Positions 25,561-34,544 of a stretch of 64,000 bases of DNA are shown one piece after another. The position numbers and the translations under genes are program-made. This DNA is from QNZT01 sp964573205 (GTDB lineage: Bacteria; Campylobacterota; Campylobacteria; Campylobacterales; QNZT01). The notes below the pieces were generated by a model. It was not told the origin of the DNA. It ran no database searches and saw only the letters and a program-made list of their open reading frames with translations. How positions within the stretch are numbered: position 1 is the stretch's first letter; the number at the start of each line of letters is the position of its first letter. The DNA lies in assembly GCA_964573205.1 (NCBI GenBank), contig CAZNIT010000028.1, forward strand, positions 1-64,000, given 5' to 3'.

Positions 25561-26446
25561 GAACCTTCAGTACTTCTTTAGGTTTTTCTTCATGAGGAAT
25601 ATGTCCGCACTTTGGAATTATCACCAATTTCGAGTTTTTCAAATCTTTATGCAGTCTATACGCTTTATCTTTGGGAATGACGATATCGTTTTCACCCCAA
25701 ATAAGAAGAGTCGGTATTTTAATAGTCGCATATTTTTTTGATATCTTATCGATATCTTCTGGAATCAACTCTTTTGTCGTTTTAAAATAGACGGATTTTG
25801 CATTTGGAAGATATAGGTTTTTAGTATACTCTTTAACTATATCTTCCGGAATTTTACTATCGTCGTAAAATGCATAACGATACGATTCTTTCACTTCAAG
25901 ACTAGAGGGAATTATAAAAAATCCTATTTTCCCGACAAGCGGTATTTGAAGCCATCTTATCAATTTTGGCAATCTCTGATCATAGCAGGCGCTATCGATC
26001 AAAACCATCTTTTCAACTCTCTTCGGATCCATCAATACAAGCGATAAAGCAACGCCACCGCCGTAAGAGTGACCTATGAGTATGATATTTCTTAAGTCAT
26101 GCTCTTTTAAAAAACGATCTACCAAAACAGCTTGATCGTAAACGGAGTATCCGCTATTTTTCGGTTTAGGGGATTTGCCAAAACCTTTTAAATCTATGGC
26201 GTAAACTCTAAAATGCTTTGAAAGTTCGGGTATTAAACGGCTAAAACTATATCCGCTGGCACCGAAGCCGTGAAGAAGCACCAAAACGCGATCACCCTCT
26301 TTACCGAAAATCTCGGTATGAAGTTTTATCTCTTTTTGAACGTCATTATTCAGAACTCTTCTTTCCCAAGTATTAGGTATCTTTTGACTGCATCCGCCAA
26401 ACAAAAATAAAATCCCCCATAAAACTCTAAATAACTTCCACTTCAT
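25538..26446 (-). CDS. Lipoprotein alpha/beta hydrolase
   Basis: This 302-residue protein has a lipoprotein signal peptide ending LFGGC (lipidated Cys19 when the ATG at 26446 is used; a TTG lies one codon upstream). The hydrolase core shows HGFG oxyanion residues near 59-62, the nucleophile elbow GHSYGG with Ser127, the acid in WGENDIVIP near 250, and a His in KCGHIPHEEKP near 283. It therefore looks like an active esterase or lipase-like enzyme anchored in the envelope. The substrate is unknown. It overlaps the end of the PepD-like gene by about 20 bases and is likely co-transcribed with it. Confidence 0.8.
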   Translation of the reverse strand: MKWKLFRVLWGILFLFGGCSQKIPNTWERRVLNNDVQKEIKLHTEIFGKEGDRVLVLLHGFGASGYSFSRLIPELSKHFRVYAIDLKGFGKSPKPKNSGYSVYDQAVLVDRFLKEHDLRNIILIGHSYGGGVALSLVLMDPKRVEKMVLIDSACYDQRLPKLIRWLQIPLVGKIGFFIIPSSLEVKESYRYAFYDDSKIPEDIVKEYTKNLYLPNAKSVYFKTTKELIPEDIDKISKKYATIKIPTLLIWGENDIVIPKDKAYRLHKDLKNSKLVIIPKCGHIPHEEKPKEVLKVLKKFLGF

Positions 26447-27704
26447 CAATCACCCGTTGTAAAACTTCATATATTTTCTCGATCGAAACAATCTCTACTT
26501 CCTCGTTTAATGAGTGAGGAAAGCGAATGTTCGGACCGATCGAAGCTATCTTAATATCCGGATAAATACTTGAAATCACAGCACACTCCAATCCCGCATG
26601 AATCGCTTTAAACTCACATTTACGAAAAATCTTTTTCATCTCTTTATAAACAAGTTTTGAAAAATCGTTTACTTCCGGCTTCCACGCAGGATATTTATCC
26701 ATCGATTTCGTCTTATAGTTACGGCTGTAAAAAAAATCCGTTATCTCTTTTTCTATCTTCTGCAATCCGCTCTCATTCATCGCTCTAGCGGATGTTTCTA
26801 TAACAAATTCATCATTTTTCAGCTCAGCTAAAGCTAGATTCGCACTTATATACGGGATTTTCAACTCTTTGTCATACTCTATCACACCATGAGTAAATTC
26901 ATTCAATATCTCTAAAATTTTTGAACTTTCCGCAATTACTTTATATCTATTTTCAATAGGTTTCACCTTTACATGTTCGCTATCTTTTAAGACCTCCAAA
27001 CTCGACACGACGGCTTTTAGATTCGACGGTATCGAATTTATTCTCTCTCCACCTTTTAATTTAGCTATTTTTATCTCTTTGTTTTTGCAAAATGAAGCAA
27101 AAATTTTTATCGCATTCGGAATTTTTTTATCTATATCCACACCGGAGTGACCGCCGGGAAGTTTCGATATTTCAATCTCATAAAAGCTATTTTCGCTCTC
27201 AATTAATTTATATCTCTTTCTGGCGGATATATCAACTCCTCCCGCACACCCTATATAGACTTCACCGTCTTTTTCACTATCCAAATTCAACATATATCTA
27301 CTTTCAAGATTAAAACTCAAAGCTTTGGCACCCACAAGTCCGACCTCTTCATCGGCCGTAAATAGGAATTCGCAATTTTTCCTTTTATCCATTAAATCCA
27401 TCATCATAGCTATCGCTATGGCGTTATCGGCTCCAAGCGACGAGTTTTGCGCGAATATTTTTCCATTTTTTATAACTACTTTGATATTCGGAGCCTCCGC
27501 GACACATACCATATCGTAGTGGGCTTGAAGAGAAATTATAGGATTTTTATTTAGTAGTTTCGCCAGTATATTTCCGAATTCATCCGTCCATACGCCGTAA
27601 CCTCTACTTTTTGCGAAATCGATAAGAAATTTTTTTAGTTTTTCACTATTGTGCGAACAGTGAGGAATTTTTGTTATTTGCAGAAAATATTCAATTATCT
27701 TCAT
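26427..27704 (-). CDS. pepD: PepD-like aminoacyl-histidine dipeptidase (peptidase M20)
   Basis: This 425-residue zinc dipeptidase belongs to the cytosol non-specific dipeptidase group. Metal and catalytic residues visible are His62 and Asp64 in QAHYDMV, Asp93 in LGADN, the glutamates of DEEVG (119-120), and a late His in FPHSLNEEVEI near 400. It lacks a signal peptide and so acts in the cytoplasm on small peptides. Its start codon is one base from a long hairpin that contains the Shine-Dalgarno sequence. It runs into the lipoprotein hydrolase gene. Confidence 0.86.
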   Translation of the reverse strand: MKIIEYFLQITKIPHCSHNSEKLKKFLIDFAKSRGYGVWTDEFGNILAKLLNKNPIISLQAHYDMVCVAEAPNIKVVIKNGKIFAQNSSLGADNAIAIAMMMDLMDKRKNCEFLFTADEEVGLVGAKALSFNLESRYMLNLDSEKDGEVYIGCAGGVDISARKRYKLIESENSFYEIEISKLPGGHSGVDIDKKIPNAIKIFASFCKNKEIKIAKLKGGERINSIPSNLKAVVSSLEVLKDSEHVKVKPIENRYKVIAESSKILEILNEFTHGVIEYDKELKIPYISANLALAELKNDEFVIETSARAMNESGLQKIEKEITDFFYSRNYKTKSMDKYPAWKPEVNDFSKLVYKEMKKIFRKCEFKAIHAGLECAVISSIYPDIKIASIGPNIRFPHSLNEEVEIVSIEKIYEVLQRVIDEVEVI

Positions 27705-27705
27705 A

Positions 27706-27729
27706 GGTATCCTTTTTTAAAAGGATACC
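27706..27729 (-). promoter_or_regulatory. Hairpin enclosing the pepD ribosome binding site
   Basis: A perfect 11-bp stem (27706-27716 with 27719-27729) and a two-base loop lie between the outer membrane protein gene and pepD, ending one base before pepD's ATG on the minus strand. The AAGGA that would bind the ribosome is part of the stem. The T-rich run is on the wrong side for a minus-strand terminator, so a translation-control role is more likely than simple termination. Confidence 0.6.
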
Positions 27730-27736
27730 AAAAAAA

Positions 27737-28507
27737 TTAAAATTTGTAGTTAAAACCTATTGAGACATACGGTAACCACTCGTACTTGTCAAGTTCATCT
27801 TGCAACGATACCATCTCTGCATCAAGAGAACTTTCAAGTTCGTTTTTTATTCTCTCACGCTCCGCTTCAATCTCCGCTATTTTCGCCTCTTTAGCCGGGC
27901 CATCAGGAATATCCGCCGTAGCTTTGTCTATATCCAAAGCTTCTCCGTACTGTAGAGAGTATGACGCTTGTGCGGCTCCTTGATAAGCTACCCCAAGGTC
28001 GAAAGTAAAACCGAATCCGCTCTTTTTATCAAACGAAGTATCCCAACCGAAACCGACATATGGAGCTACCGGATCAAAATCGACTTTCGTCTTGATCGAT
28101 CCAAGATCGTTCAAGCTATAACTATAATCTTTTCCGTCGAATGTAAACTCTATCCTATCGGCATCTTGAGTATTCGGCGTTATATCTCCGTCCAAAACGC
28201 TATTGTTTACGATCATTCCTCCAGTTAATTTAAAAGATCCTCCAAAAGGATGATAGTCACTAACAAGCATAAAGTCTTCAAGTTTCAAATCAAAATTATA
28301 CTTTGTCGTATCGTCCTCGACTTCATAGTCATTGATACTGTATGTATCAAAACCTGCTCTTAGCGCAAGATTATCGCTGATTTTTCCCTTTATCGTACCT
28401 CCCGGGCCGTATATTGCTCCTTGTAAACCGACAGAAGTTCCTTGATATCCGAAATCCGCTTGAACCAAAGAGATCAGAAGTGACGTAGCTATTAAAATCT
28501 TTTTCAT
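27737..28507 (-). CDS. Putative outer membrane beta-barrel protein
   Basis: This 256-residue protein has a clear signal peptide (about 1-17, ending VQA). It has alternating amphipathic strands and a C-terminal aromatic residue in SIGFNYKF, as expected for a Bam-assembled barrel. A charged helical insert rich in Glu, Lys and Ala covers about 196-240, unusual within such a small barrel. It may form a periplasmic or surface loop. No specific porin family was recognised. It is transcribed on its own or ahead of pepD. Confidence 0.68.
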   Translation of the reverse strand: MKKILIATSLLISLVQADFGYQGTSVGLQGAIYGPGGTIKGKISDNLALRAGFDTYSINDYEVEDDTTKYNFDLKLEDFMLVSDYHPFGGSFKLTGGMIVNNSVLDGDITPNTQDADRIEFTFDGKDYSYSLNDLGSIKTKVDFDPVAPYVGFGWDTSFDKKSGFGFTFDLGVAYQGAAQASYSLQYGEALDIDKATADIPDGPAKEAKIAEIEAERERIKNELESSLDAEMVSLQDELDKYEWLPYVSIGFNYKF

Positions 28508-28576
28508 GTTTGCGTATCCTTAAAAGTGTTATTTATACAATATATCGGCAGAAAATAAAAAAGATTCAGTTATTTT

Positions 28577-29047
28577 TTAGTTTTTTATCCTTTGTGCATG
28601 AGTTAGTGCAACCGCTATCGCATCGGTTATATCCATAGGTTTTATCTCTTTTGTAATACCTAGGATTCTTTTTACCATAAAAGCCACTTGCTCTTTTTTT
28701 GCCTTTCCGTTCCCGGTTACGGCTTTTTTCACCTGAAGAGGGGTATATTCACTAAAATTACCTATCTCTTGTAAAACTTTCAAACTCAAAGCTCCCCTAA
28801 ACTGCGCTAGTTTTATAACGGTTTTTGGATTATAGGCATAAAATATATCTTCGATAACGACTTCGTCTATTTTTTTATCTTTAATTATTAAATCAAATCC
28901 TTCCACAAGCTCCACAATCTGTTCTTGAAGGATCTTCGCCTTAATTTTAATAATACCGGCTTCCAACAGTACTATTTTATTTTTATTTTTTTCTAAAATC
29001 GCATATCCACAATTGATACTGCCGGGATCTATACCTAATATAGTCAT
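28577..29047 (-). CDS. ruvC: Crossover junction endodeoxyribonuclease RuvC
   Basis: RuvC cuts Holliday junctions during recombination repair. The 156-residue protein has the RNase H-like start ILGIDPGSINCGYAI (Asp7), the second acidic motif VVIEDIFYAYNPKT near 63-76, and the C-terminal DITDAIAVALTHA with paired aspartates near 139-142. It is transcribed away from dnaA, with oriC1 lying between, a placement seen in other Campylobacterota. Confidence 0.94.
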   Translation of the reverse strand: MTILGIDPGSINCGYAILEKNKNKIVLLEAGIIKIKAKILQEQIVELVEGFDLIIKDKKIDEVVIEDIFYAYNPKTVIKLAQFRGALSLKVLQEIGNFSEYTPLQVKKAVTGNGKAKKEQVAFMVKRILGITKEIKPMDITDAIAVALTHAQRIKN

Positions 29048-29296
29048 TTTCTTCCTATCTATTTTATTTTTTATTCACATACTTTTCACAATGTGAAATA
29101 GTATTGATTTTTTTTAATGAATTGTTAATATTTTACATATATAACTTTATTCACATGATCATGTGGAACTCTTTATTTACTTCATTTGTAAATACACATC
29201 ATAAACTTCCCATTTGTAAGGCTTGGTAAAGTTATTTTAGATAATTTTTGCTAAAATATTCACATTGAGTAATTCATGTGAATAAAGGAGGTTCTC
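29048..29296. other. oriC1: upstream half of the bipartite replication origin
   Basis: This AT-rich gap between ruvC and dnaA has three perfect DnaA boxes: TTATTCACA at 29071-29079 and 29147-29155 on the plus strand, and one inverted at 29277-29285. Related 9-mers lie at 29082-29090, 29092-29100 (inverted), 29162-29170 (inverted) and 29256-29264. TTATTCACA is the box type described for Helicobacter and relatives. Long T and A runs (29101-29150) could assist melting. The box at 29277 overlaps the dnaA Shine-Dalgarno. Confidence 0.85.
29249..29257 (+). promoter_or_regulatory. dnaA promoter (extended -10)
   Basis: TGCTAAAAT at 29249-29257 is an extended -10 with a predicted start near 29264, 33 bases ahead of the TTG of dnaA. 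A DnaA-box-like 9-mer covers the start site and a perfect box lies downstream, so repression by DnaA is plausible. Confidence 0.6.
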
Positions 29297-30637
29297 TTGT
29301 CACCAAATACTGTACTAAACCTCCTAAAAAATGAAATTCCACTTGATGAATACAACAAATATATAAAAAATCTCTCATATGATCAAAAAAACTCAAACAG
29401 CGATACTATCGTATTTTTAGCACCGAATATTTTAATGCAAAGATACGTTCAAACAAAATATGCAAACAAAATAGCACGAATTTTCGAGTCATCTACGGGT
29501 ATTATGCCTTCTGTCTCCATAGGTCTGAAATCTTTCACAAGAGATGTGAATAAACCGCAATCCGATACCGCCTCATCCACACCTAAAAGTACCTCTACAA
29601 TCTTAAATACGTCATATACTTTTGAAAATTTTGTTGTGGGCAGTTCCAATCAACTAGCATTCGCCGCGGCCGAATCCGTAGCCAAAAGTCCTAACAGACA
29701 ATACAATCCTCTTTTTATCTACGGCGGAAGCGGGCTTGGCAAAACGCATCTGATGCAGGCTATCGGAAATTTTGCCATAAAAAACAATAAAACGGTCATC
29801 TATACTACCAGCGAGCAATTTTTGAATGATTTTTTATATAATGTTAGAAACAATACAATGGACAGATTCAGACAAAAATACCGCCAATGCGATTTTCTGC
29901 TTATCGACGATATTCAATTTTTAAGTAAAAAAGAGCAGACTCTCGAGGAGTTCTTTCATACTTTTAACGAACTCCACACTCTGGGTAAACAGATTGTTCT
30001 TACATCGGATAAACCTCCGAAAAAGATAGCGGGTTTCGAAGATAGACTTAAAAGCCGTTTCGAATGGGGACTTATGGCCGATGTTCAACCTCCGGAATTC
30101 GAAACTAAGATATCGATTATCAAGAAAAAATGCGAGCTCGACAAAATCTATTTGAATGATGAAGTCGTTTACTATATCGCCACACATATGCATGATAACA
30201 TAAGGGAGATAGAAAGCGCCATAAGTTCTCTGGGAGCTCATTCTAAAATGCTCTCAAAAGAGATAACCATAGAGTTCGCCACCGAAGTGATGAAAGATCA
30301 TATAAAAGATCAAGATCTCGATATATCGCTAAACGATATCATCAGAGTAGTCGCTCATGAATTAAATATCAAACCCACCGACATCAAATCGAGAAAGAGA
30401 AGTTCTCCCGTCGTCGAAGCGAGGAGAATCAGCATCTATTTGGCTAAGAAATTGACAAAAAACAACAAGATGAGAGAACTTGCGGAATTTTTCGGATTAA
30501 AAGATCATACGGCGGTATCTCATGCTATGAAAAAGATAAACAAGCTTCTTCAAGAGAACGAGGACTTCAAGATAAAAGTCGAAGAGCTCGAAAATAAAAT
30601 AATATCTACAAAATCAAAAAATGGTGAATCGGTGTGA
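29297..30637 (+). CDS. dnaA: Chromosomal replication initiator DnaA
   Basis: This 446-residue AAA+ initiator binds the boxes on both sides of its gene. Domain I covers about 1-80, a short linker 81-105, Walker A GGSGLGKT lies at 143-150, Walker B LLIDDIQFL near 198-207, and sensor residues follow. The C-terminal helix-turn-helix has the DnaA signature DHTAVSHAMKKI near 407-418. The start is TTG at 29297, supported by AAAGGAGGT five bases upstream. Its stop codon overlaps an inverted DnaA box. Confidence 0.97.
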   Translation: MSPNTVLNLLKNEIPLDEYNKYIKNLSYDQKNSNSDTIVFLAPNILMQRYVQTKYANKIARIFESSTGIMPSVSIGLKSFTRDVNKPQSDTASSTPKSTSTILNTSYTFENFVVGSSNQLAFAAAESVAKSPNRQYNPLFIYGGSGLGKTHLMQAIGNFAIKNNKTVIYTTSEQFLNDFLYNVRNNTMDRFRQKYRQCDFLLIDDIQFLSKKEQTLEEFFHTFNELHTLGKQIVLTSDKPPKKIAGFEDRLKSRFEWGLMADVQPPEFETKISIIKKKCELDKIYLNDEVVYYIATHMHDNIREIESAISSLGAHSKMLSKEITIEFATEVMKDHIKDQDLDISLNDIIRVVAHELNIKPTDIKSRKRSSPVVEARRISIYLAKKLTKNNKMRELAEFFGLKDHTAVSHAMKKINKLLQENEDFKIKVEELENKIISTKSKNGESV

Positions 30638-30758
30638 ATAAAAATTATAAAAAACGAAACTCTCCGATAACCGATACATCGACCTTAAAGAGATTATTCA
30701 CAAATTCACCGACACCTACTACTAAAACTAAAATAAATAAATATAAAAGGGAAAACAG
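30633..30758. other. oriC2: dnaA-dnaN intergenic half of the origin with candidate unwinding element
   Basis: A DnaA box inverted at 30633-30641 overlaps the dnaA stop, and a forward TTATTCACA lies at 30694-30702. A weak box-like AAATTCACC follows directly at 30702-30710. After a short GACAC spacer, CTACTACTA (30716-30724) and further CTA/AAA triplets run into an A/T-only tract up to about 30747. On the opposite strand this is the 3'-GAT-repeat (DnaA-trio) arrangement known next to unwinding regions. The dnaN Shine-Dalgarno follows. Confidence 0.78.
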
Positions 30759-31826
30759 ATGATCGTTAAAATTAACAAAAACGTTTTGGAACATATGCTC
30801 GTAAATGCTCAAAGTTTTTTAGAAAAAAAAGATATTTCACAAATAACTTCGCATGTATTAATAGAAGCGAAGGAATCTTTTATCGAATTAAAAGCCACCG
30901 ACTTTGAAATAGGAATATCTATGAACTCGTCAAATATAACTATCGAGCAAACAGGTTTAGCAACCGCAAACGGTAAAAAACTGTTAGATATAGTAAAAAT
31001 ACTAAAAGACGATCTTGTAGAGTTAAAGACGGAAGATGATCACCTATACATAGAACAGGAAAAATCGAAATTCAAACTACCTATGTACAACGCTCTTGAA
31101 TATCCCCAATTTCCCGAAATAGATAATAGACCGAAGTTCGAAATAGAACCTATGGAATTTTTAAAAGCCGTTAAAAAAATATCTCCCGCGATAGACACGA
31201 ATAATCCTAAATTCGAATTAAACGGAGCTTTGATAGATCTTTATGACGATAAAATCAACTTTGTCGCAACCGATACGAGAAGATTAGCCGTAGTAACTAT
31301 AGACAAAAATATAGATAAAGATATATCGCTTATTATTCCGAAAAAAGCGATATCGGAGATTCAAAAACTATTCTTCGGAGAAATGGAGATATTTTACGAC
31401 GAAAAAACATTGCTTATAAAATCCGAAAATTTTATATTTTTTACAAAGCTAATAAACGGTAAATATCCTGATTATCAAAGAATCATACCCAAAGAGTCAA
31501 AAATAGAGTTTCTTTTGGATCGAGATAAGATGATCACTCATATAAAACAGATCGCTACGATTTCGCAAGAGATGAAGATAACTTTTAAAAATGACTCCAT
31601 TGTATTTGAGAGTTTAAACGAGGAAAATATAGAAGCTAAAACGGAACTTCTTTATGAGATAGAGCTTGACGAAGAGATTCCTTTGGCTGTAAATAGTAGG
31701 TATATTTTGGATTTTTTATCTCATGTAGATCAAAATGAATTTAAACTTGGCTATAATGACGCAACTTTACCTTTTACACTAAAGAGTGAAAATTTTATAA
31801 CGGTTGTTATGCCGATAATGCTATAA
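30759..31826 (+). CDS. dnaN: DNA polymerase III sliding clamp (beta subunit)
   Basis: The 355-residue clamp forms a dimeric ring that tethers polymerase III. Three repeated clamp domains can be followed, with conserved NGALIDLYDDKINFVATDTRRLAV in domain II (about 150-175) and NSRYILDFLSH near 318. The C-terminal VVMPIML is the standard ending that lines the peptide-binding pocket. AAAAGGGAAAACAG gives a good ribosome binding site. It lies immediately right of oriC2 and before gyrB. Confidence 0.96.
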   Translation: MIVKINKNVLEHMLVNAQSFLEKKDISQITSHVLIEAKESFIELKATDFEIGISMNSSNITIEQTGLATANGKKLLDIVKILKDDLVELKTEDDHLYIEQEKSKFKLPMYNALEYPQFPEIDNRPKFEIEPMEFLKAVKKISPAIDTNNPKFELNGALIDLYDDKINFVATDTRRLAVVTIDKNIDKDISLIIPKKAISEIQKLFFGEMEIFYDEKTLLIKSENFIFFTKLINGKYPDYQRIIPKESKIEFLLDRDKMITHIKQIATISQEMKITFKNDSIVFESLNEENIEAKTELLYEIELDEEIPLAVNSRYILDFLSHVDQNEFKLGYNDATLPFTLKSENFITVVMPIML

Positions 31827-31839
31827 AAAGAGGAAAAAT

Positions 31840-34152
31840 ATGCAAAAAGATTACGGAGCAGGTAATATAAAAGTCCTTAAAGGACTGGAAGCTGTCAGAA
31901 AACGCCCTGGAATGTACATAGGCGATACTAATATAGGCGGTCTTCACCACATGATTTACGAAGTCGTTGATAACTCTATCGACGAGGCGATGGCAGGGTA
32001 TTGCGATAAAATCACGATCGAGATAACAAGAGAAGGCTCGGCCGTCATATCCGATAACGGAAGAGGAATCCCCGTGGATATTCACCCCACGGAGAAAATA
32101 TCAGCCGCGACGGTAGTCTTGACCGTTCTTCATGCAGGTGGTAAATTTGACAAGGATACCTATAAGGTGTCGGGCGGTCTTCACGGTGTAGGTGTATCAG
32201 TTGTGAACGCACTCTCTAAAAAACTTATTTTAAAAATTAACAGAGACGGTAAAAAGTATTACCAAGAGTTTGAGAAAGGGATACCCGTTATGCCTCTTGA
32301 AGAGGTCGGAACGACAAATAGAACCGGAACGACCGTGGAGTTTTGGCCCGATGATTCCATCTTCGAGGTCACCGAGTTTAGCTACGAGATACTTTCGAAA
32401 AGATTTAAAGAATTAGCTTATTTAAATCCAAAAATTTCTATACATTTTAAAGATAACCGTATCGGAAAAGAAGAAGTTTATCATTTTGAAGGCGGTACCA
32501 GGCAATTTGTCGAAGATTTGAATAAAACCGACGCCATTACCAAGCCTATTAGAATGGAAGAGACTATGGAGGATATAGAGGTCGATATCGCTATGATTTA
32601 CAATACCTCCTATCATGAAAAACTCTACTCTTTTGTGAATAATATAAAAACTCCCGACGGAGGAACACATGAAGCCGGTTTTAGGGCGGGGCTCACTAGA
32701 GCGATCGTAAAATATGTCAACAACAATGCCGCTCAAAGAGAAAAAGATACCAAAATCACGGGTGATGATGTAAAGGAGGGGTTGATCGCAATTGTAAGCG
32801 TACGAGTTCCGGAGCCTCAATTCGAAGGACAAACAAAAGGTAAACTCGGCTCTTCATATGTGAGGCCGCTCGTTCAGAAAATGGTAAACGAGTATTTAAG
32901 TAAATATTTCGAAGAAAATCCCATAGAAGCCAAAGCGATAATGAATAAAGCTCTAGCGGCCGCCAGAGGTAGGGAAGCGGCTAAAAAGGCTAGAGATCTA
33001 ACCAGGCGAAAAGATACGATGAGCGTAGGGACGCTACCGGGAAAACTCGCTGATTGCCAAAGTAAAGATGCGTCTATTTCCGAACTTTATCTTGTGGAGG
33101 GAGATTCTGCCGGAGGTTCGGCGAAACAGGGGCGAGATCGTGTCTTTCAGGCTATACTTCCGCTCAAAGGTAAGATTTTGAATGTAGAAAAGAGCAGAAT
33201 AGATAAAATCTTAAAATCGGACGAGATTACAAATATCATAACCGCTTTAGGGTGCGGAATAAGCGACGAATTTAACGAGGAAAAACTAAGATATCACAAA
33301 ATAATAATCATGACGGATGCGGATGTTGACGGCAGTCATATTCAAACGCTTCTTTTGACGTTTTTATTTAGGTTTTTAAAGCCTTTGATTCAAAACGGTT
33401 ACGTTTATCTGGCGCAACCGCCTCTTTATAGATATAAAAAGGGCAAAAAAGAGATATATCTAAAAGACGACCGTGCAATGAACGAATATCTTATTGAAAA
33501 CGGTATAGAGTCTATCGAGTCGAAAGAGTTGGGATCAAAAGATATGCTGGAACTTTTTAAAATCGTATCTGCTTACAGAAGCGTGTTAAAAGAGCTTGAA
33601 AAACGTTTTCATGTGATAGAAGTTGTTCAATACTTGATTGAAAATCCCGATGTGATCGCTCTTAAAGGTGAAGAATTGTATGAAAATATAGCCGCCTATG
33701 TAAAATCTTTGGATTTTAACATATTGAATAAAAAAATTACGGAAGATCACCTTCATCTATATATTCAAAATTTTGACGGTCTTGAAGAGATAAAAATAGA
33801 CGATGACCTTTTTTCAAATCCCCTCTTTACCGAAGCGGTCTATATTAACGATAAAATCAAAGAGTGGGATTATGACAAGTCTAACAAAGAGCTTTTGCAA
33901 ATGCTCGACGAAATAGAAAAAAGCGCTAAAAAGGGTGCATATATACAAAGATACAAGGGTCTTGGAGAGATGAATCCCGAGCAACTTTGGGAAACGACTA
34001 TGGATCCTGCGAATAGGCGACTTCTGCGTATAAAAATAGAAGATGCAGAAGCCGCAAGCGATACATTCGTTCTTTTTATGGGGGATGAAGTCGAACCTAG
34101 AAGAAATTATATACAAACTCATGCAAAAGATGTAAAGCATCTTGATGTTTAG
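31840..34152 (+). CDS. gyrB: DNA gyrase subunit B
   Basis: GyrB is the ATPase subunit that powers negative supercoiling. At 770 residues it has the GHKL ATPase domain (VDNSIDEAMAGY near 45, SDNGRGIPVDIHP near 75, GGLHGVGVSVVNALS near 115). It also has the TOPRIM motif LVEGDSAGGSAKQGRDR near 420 and the C-terminal QRYKGLGEMNPEQLWETTM. It lies 13 bases after dnaN with AGAGG upstream. Confidence 0.97.
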   Translation: MQKDYGAGNIKVLKGLEAVRKRPGMYIGDTNIGGLHHMIYEVVDNSIDEAMAGYCDKITIEITREGSAVISDNGRGIPVDIHPTEKISAATVVLTVLHAGGKFDKDTYKVSGGLHGVGVSVVNALSKKLILKINRDGKKYYQEFEKGIPVMPLEEVGTTNRTGTTVEFWPDDSIFEVTEFSYEILSKRFKELAYLNPKISIHFKDNRIGKEEVYHFEGGTRQFVEDLNKTDAITKPIRMEETMEDIEVDIAMIYNTSYHEKLYSFVNNIKTPDGGTHEAGFRAGLTRAIVKYVNNNAAQREKDTKITGDDVKEGLIAIVSVRVPEPQFEGQTKGKLGSSYVRPLVQKMVNEYLSKYFEENPIEAKAIMNKALAAARGREAAKKARDLTRRKDTMSVGTLPGKLADCQSKDASISELYLVEGDSAGGSAKQGRDRVFQAILPLKGKILNVEKSRIDKILKSDEITNIITALGCGISDEFNEEKLRYHKIIIMTDADVDGSHIQTLLLTFLFRFLKPLIQNGYVYLAQPPLYRYKKGKKEIYLKDDRAMNEYLIENGIESIESKELGSKDMLELFKIVSAYRSVLKELEKRFHVIEVVQYLIENPDVIALKGEELYENIAAYVKSLDFNILNKKITEDHLHLYIQNFDGLEEIKIDDDLFSNPLFTEAVYINDKIKEWDYDKSNKELLQMLDEIEKSAKKGAYIQRYKGLGEMNPEQLWETTMDPANRRLLRIKIEDAEAASDTFVLFMGDEVEPRRNYIQTHAKDVKHLDV

Positions 34153-34160
34153 GGTTTTAA

Positions 34161-34544
34161 ATGAAGTACGGTGAAAAAGAGATAGCACAATTCAATCCGG
34201 CGAAAGATCTTGAAGTTTGGCCCAATAAACATAAAAAAGAGTATCTTATAAAGATAACTCTTCCCGAGTTTGCCTGTTTGTGTCCTAGAAGCGGTTATCC
34301 AGATTTTGCGACTATTTATCTTGAATATATACCGAACGAGTGGGTAGTGGAGTTGAAAGCGGTAAAATTATATATAAACTCTTTTATGACAAGATATATT
34401 AGTCATGAAGATAGCGCGAACGAGATATACGACACCTTAAATGAAAAATTATCTCCGAAATGGATAAAAGTTGTCGCCGATTTCAATCCTCGCGGAAACG
34501 TTCATACCGTTATTGAAATAGACAGTAGTAAAATTACGAAATGA
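34161..34544 (+). CDS. queF: NADPH-dependent preQ0 reductase QueF
   Basis: QueF reduces 7-cyano-7-deazaguanine to preQ1 for queuosine tRNA modification. It is the short 127-residue type. The catalytic Cys41 lies in FACLCPRSGYPDFATI with Asp48 as partner, and the QueF motif VELKAVKLY covers 63-71. It begins nine bases after gyrB and overlaps the HD-domain gene by four bases, so gyrB, queF and the HD gene look like one transcription unit. Confidence 0.95.
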   Translation: MKYGEKEIAQFNPAKDLEVWPNKHKKEYLIKITLPEFACLCPRSGYPDFATIYLEYIPNEWVVELKAVKLYINSFMTRYISHEDSANEIYDTLNEKLSPKWIKVVADFNPRGNVHTVIEIDSSKITK

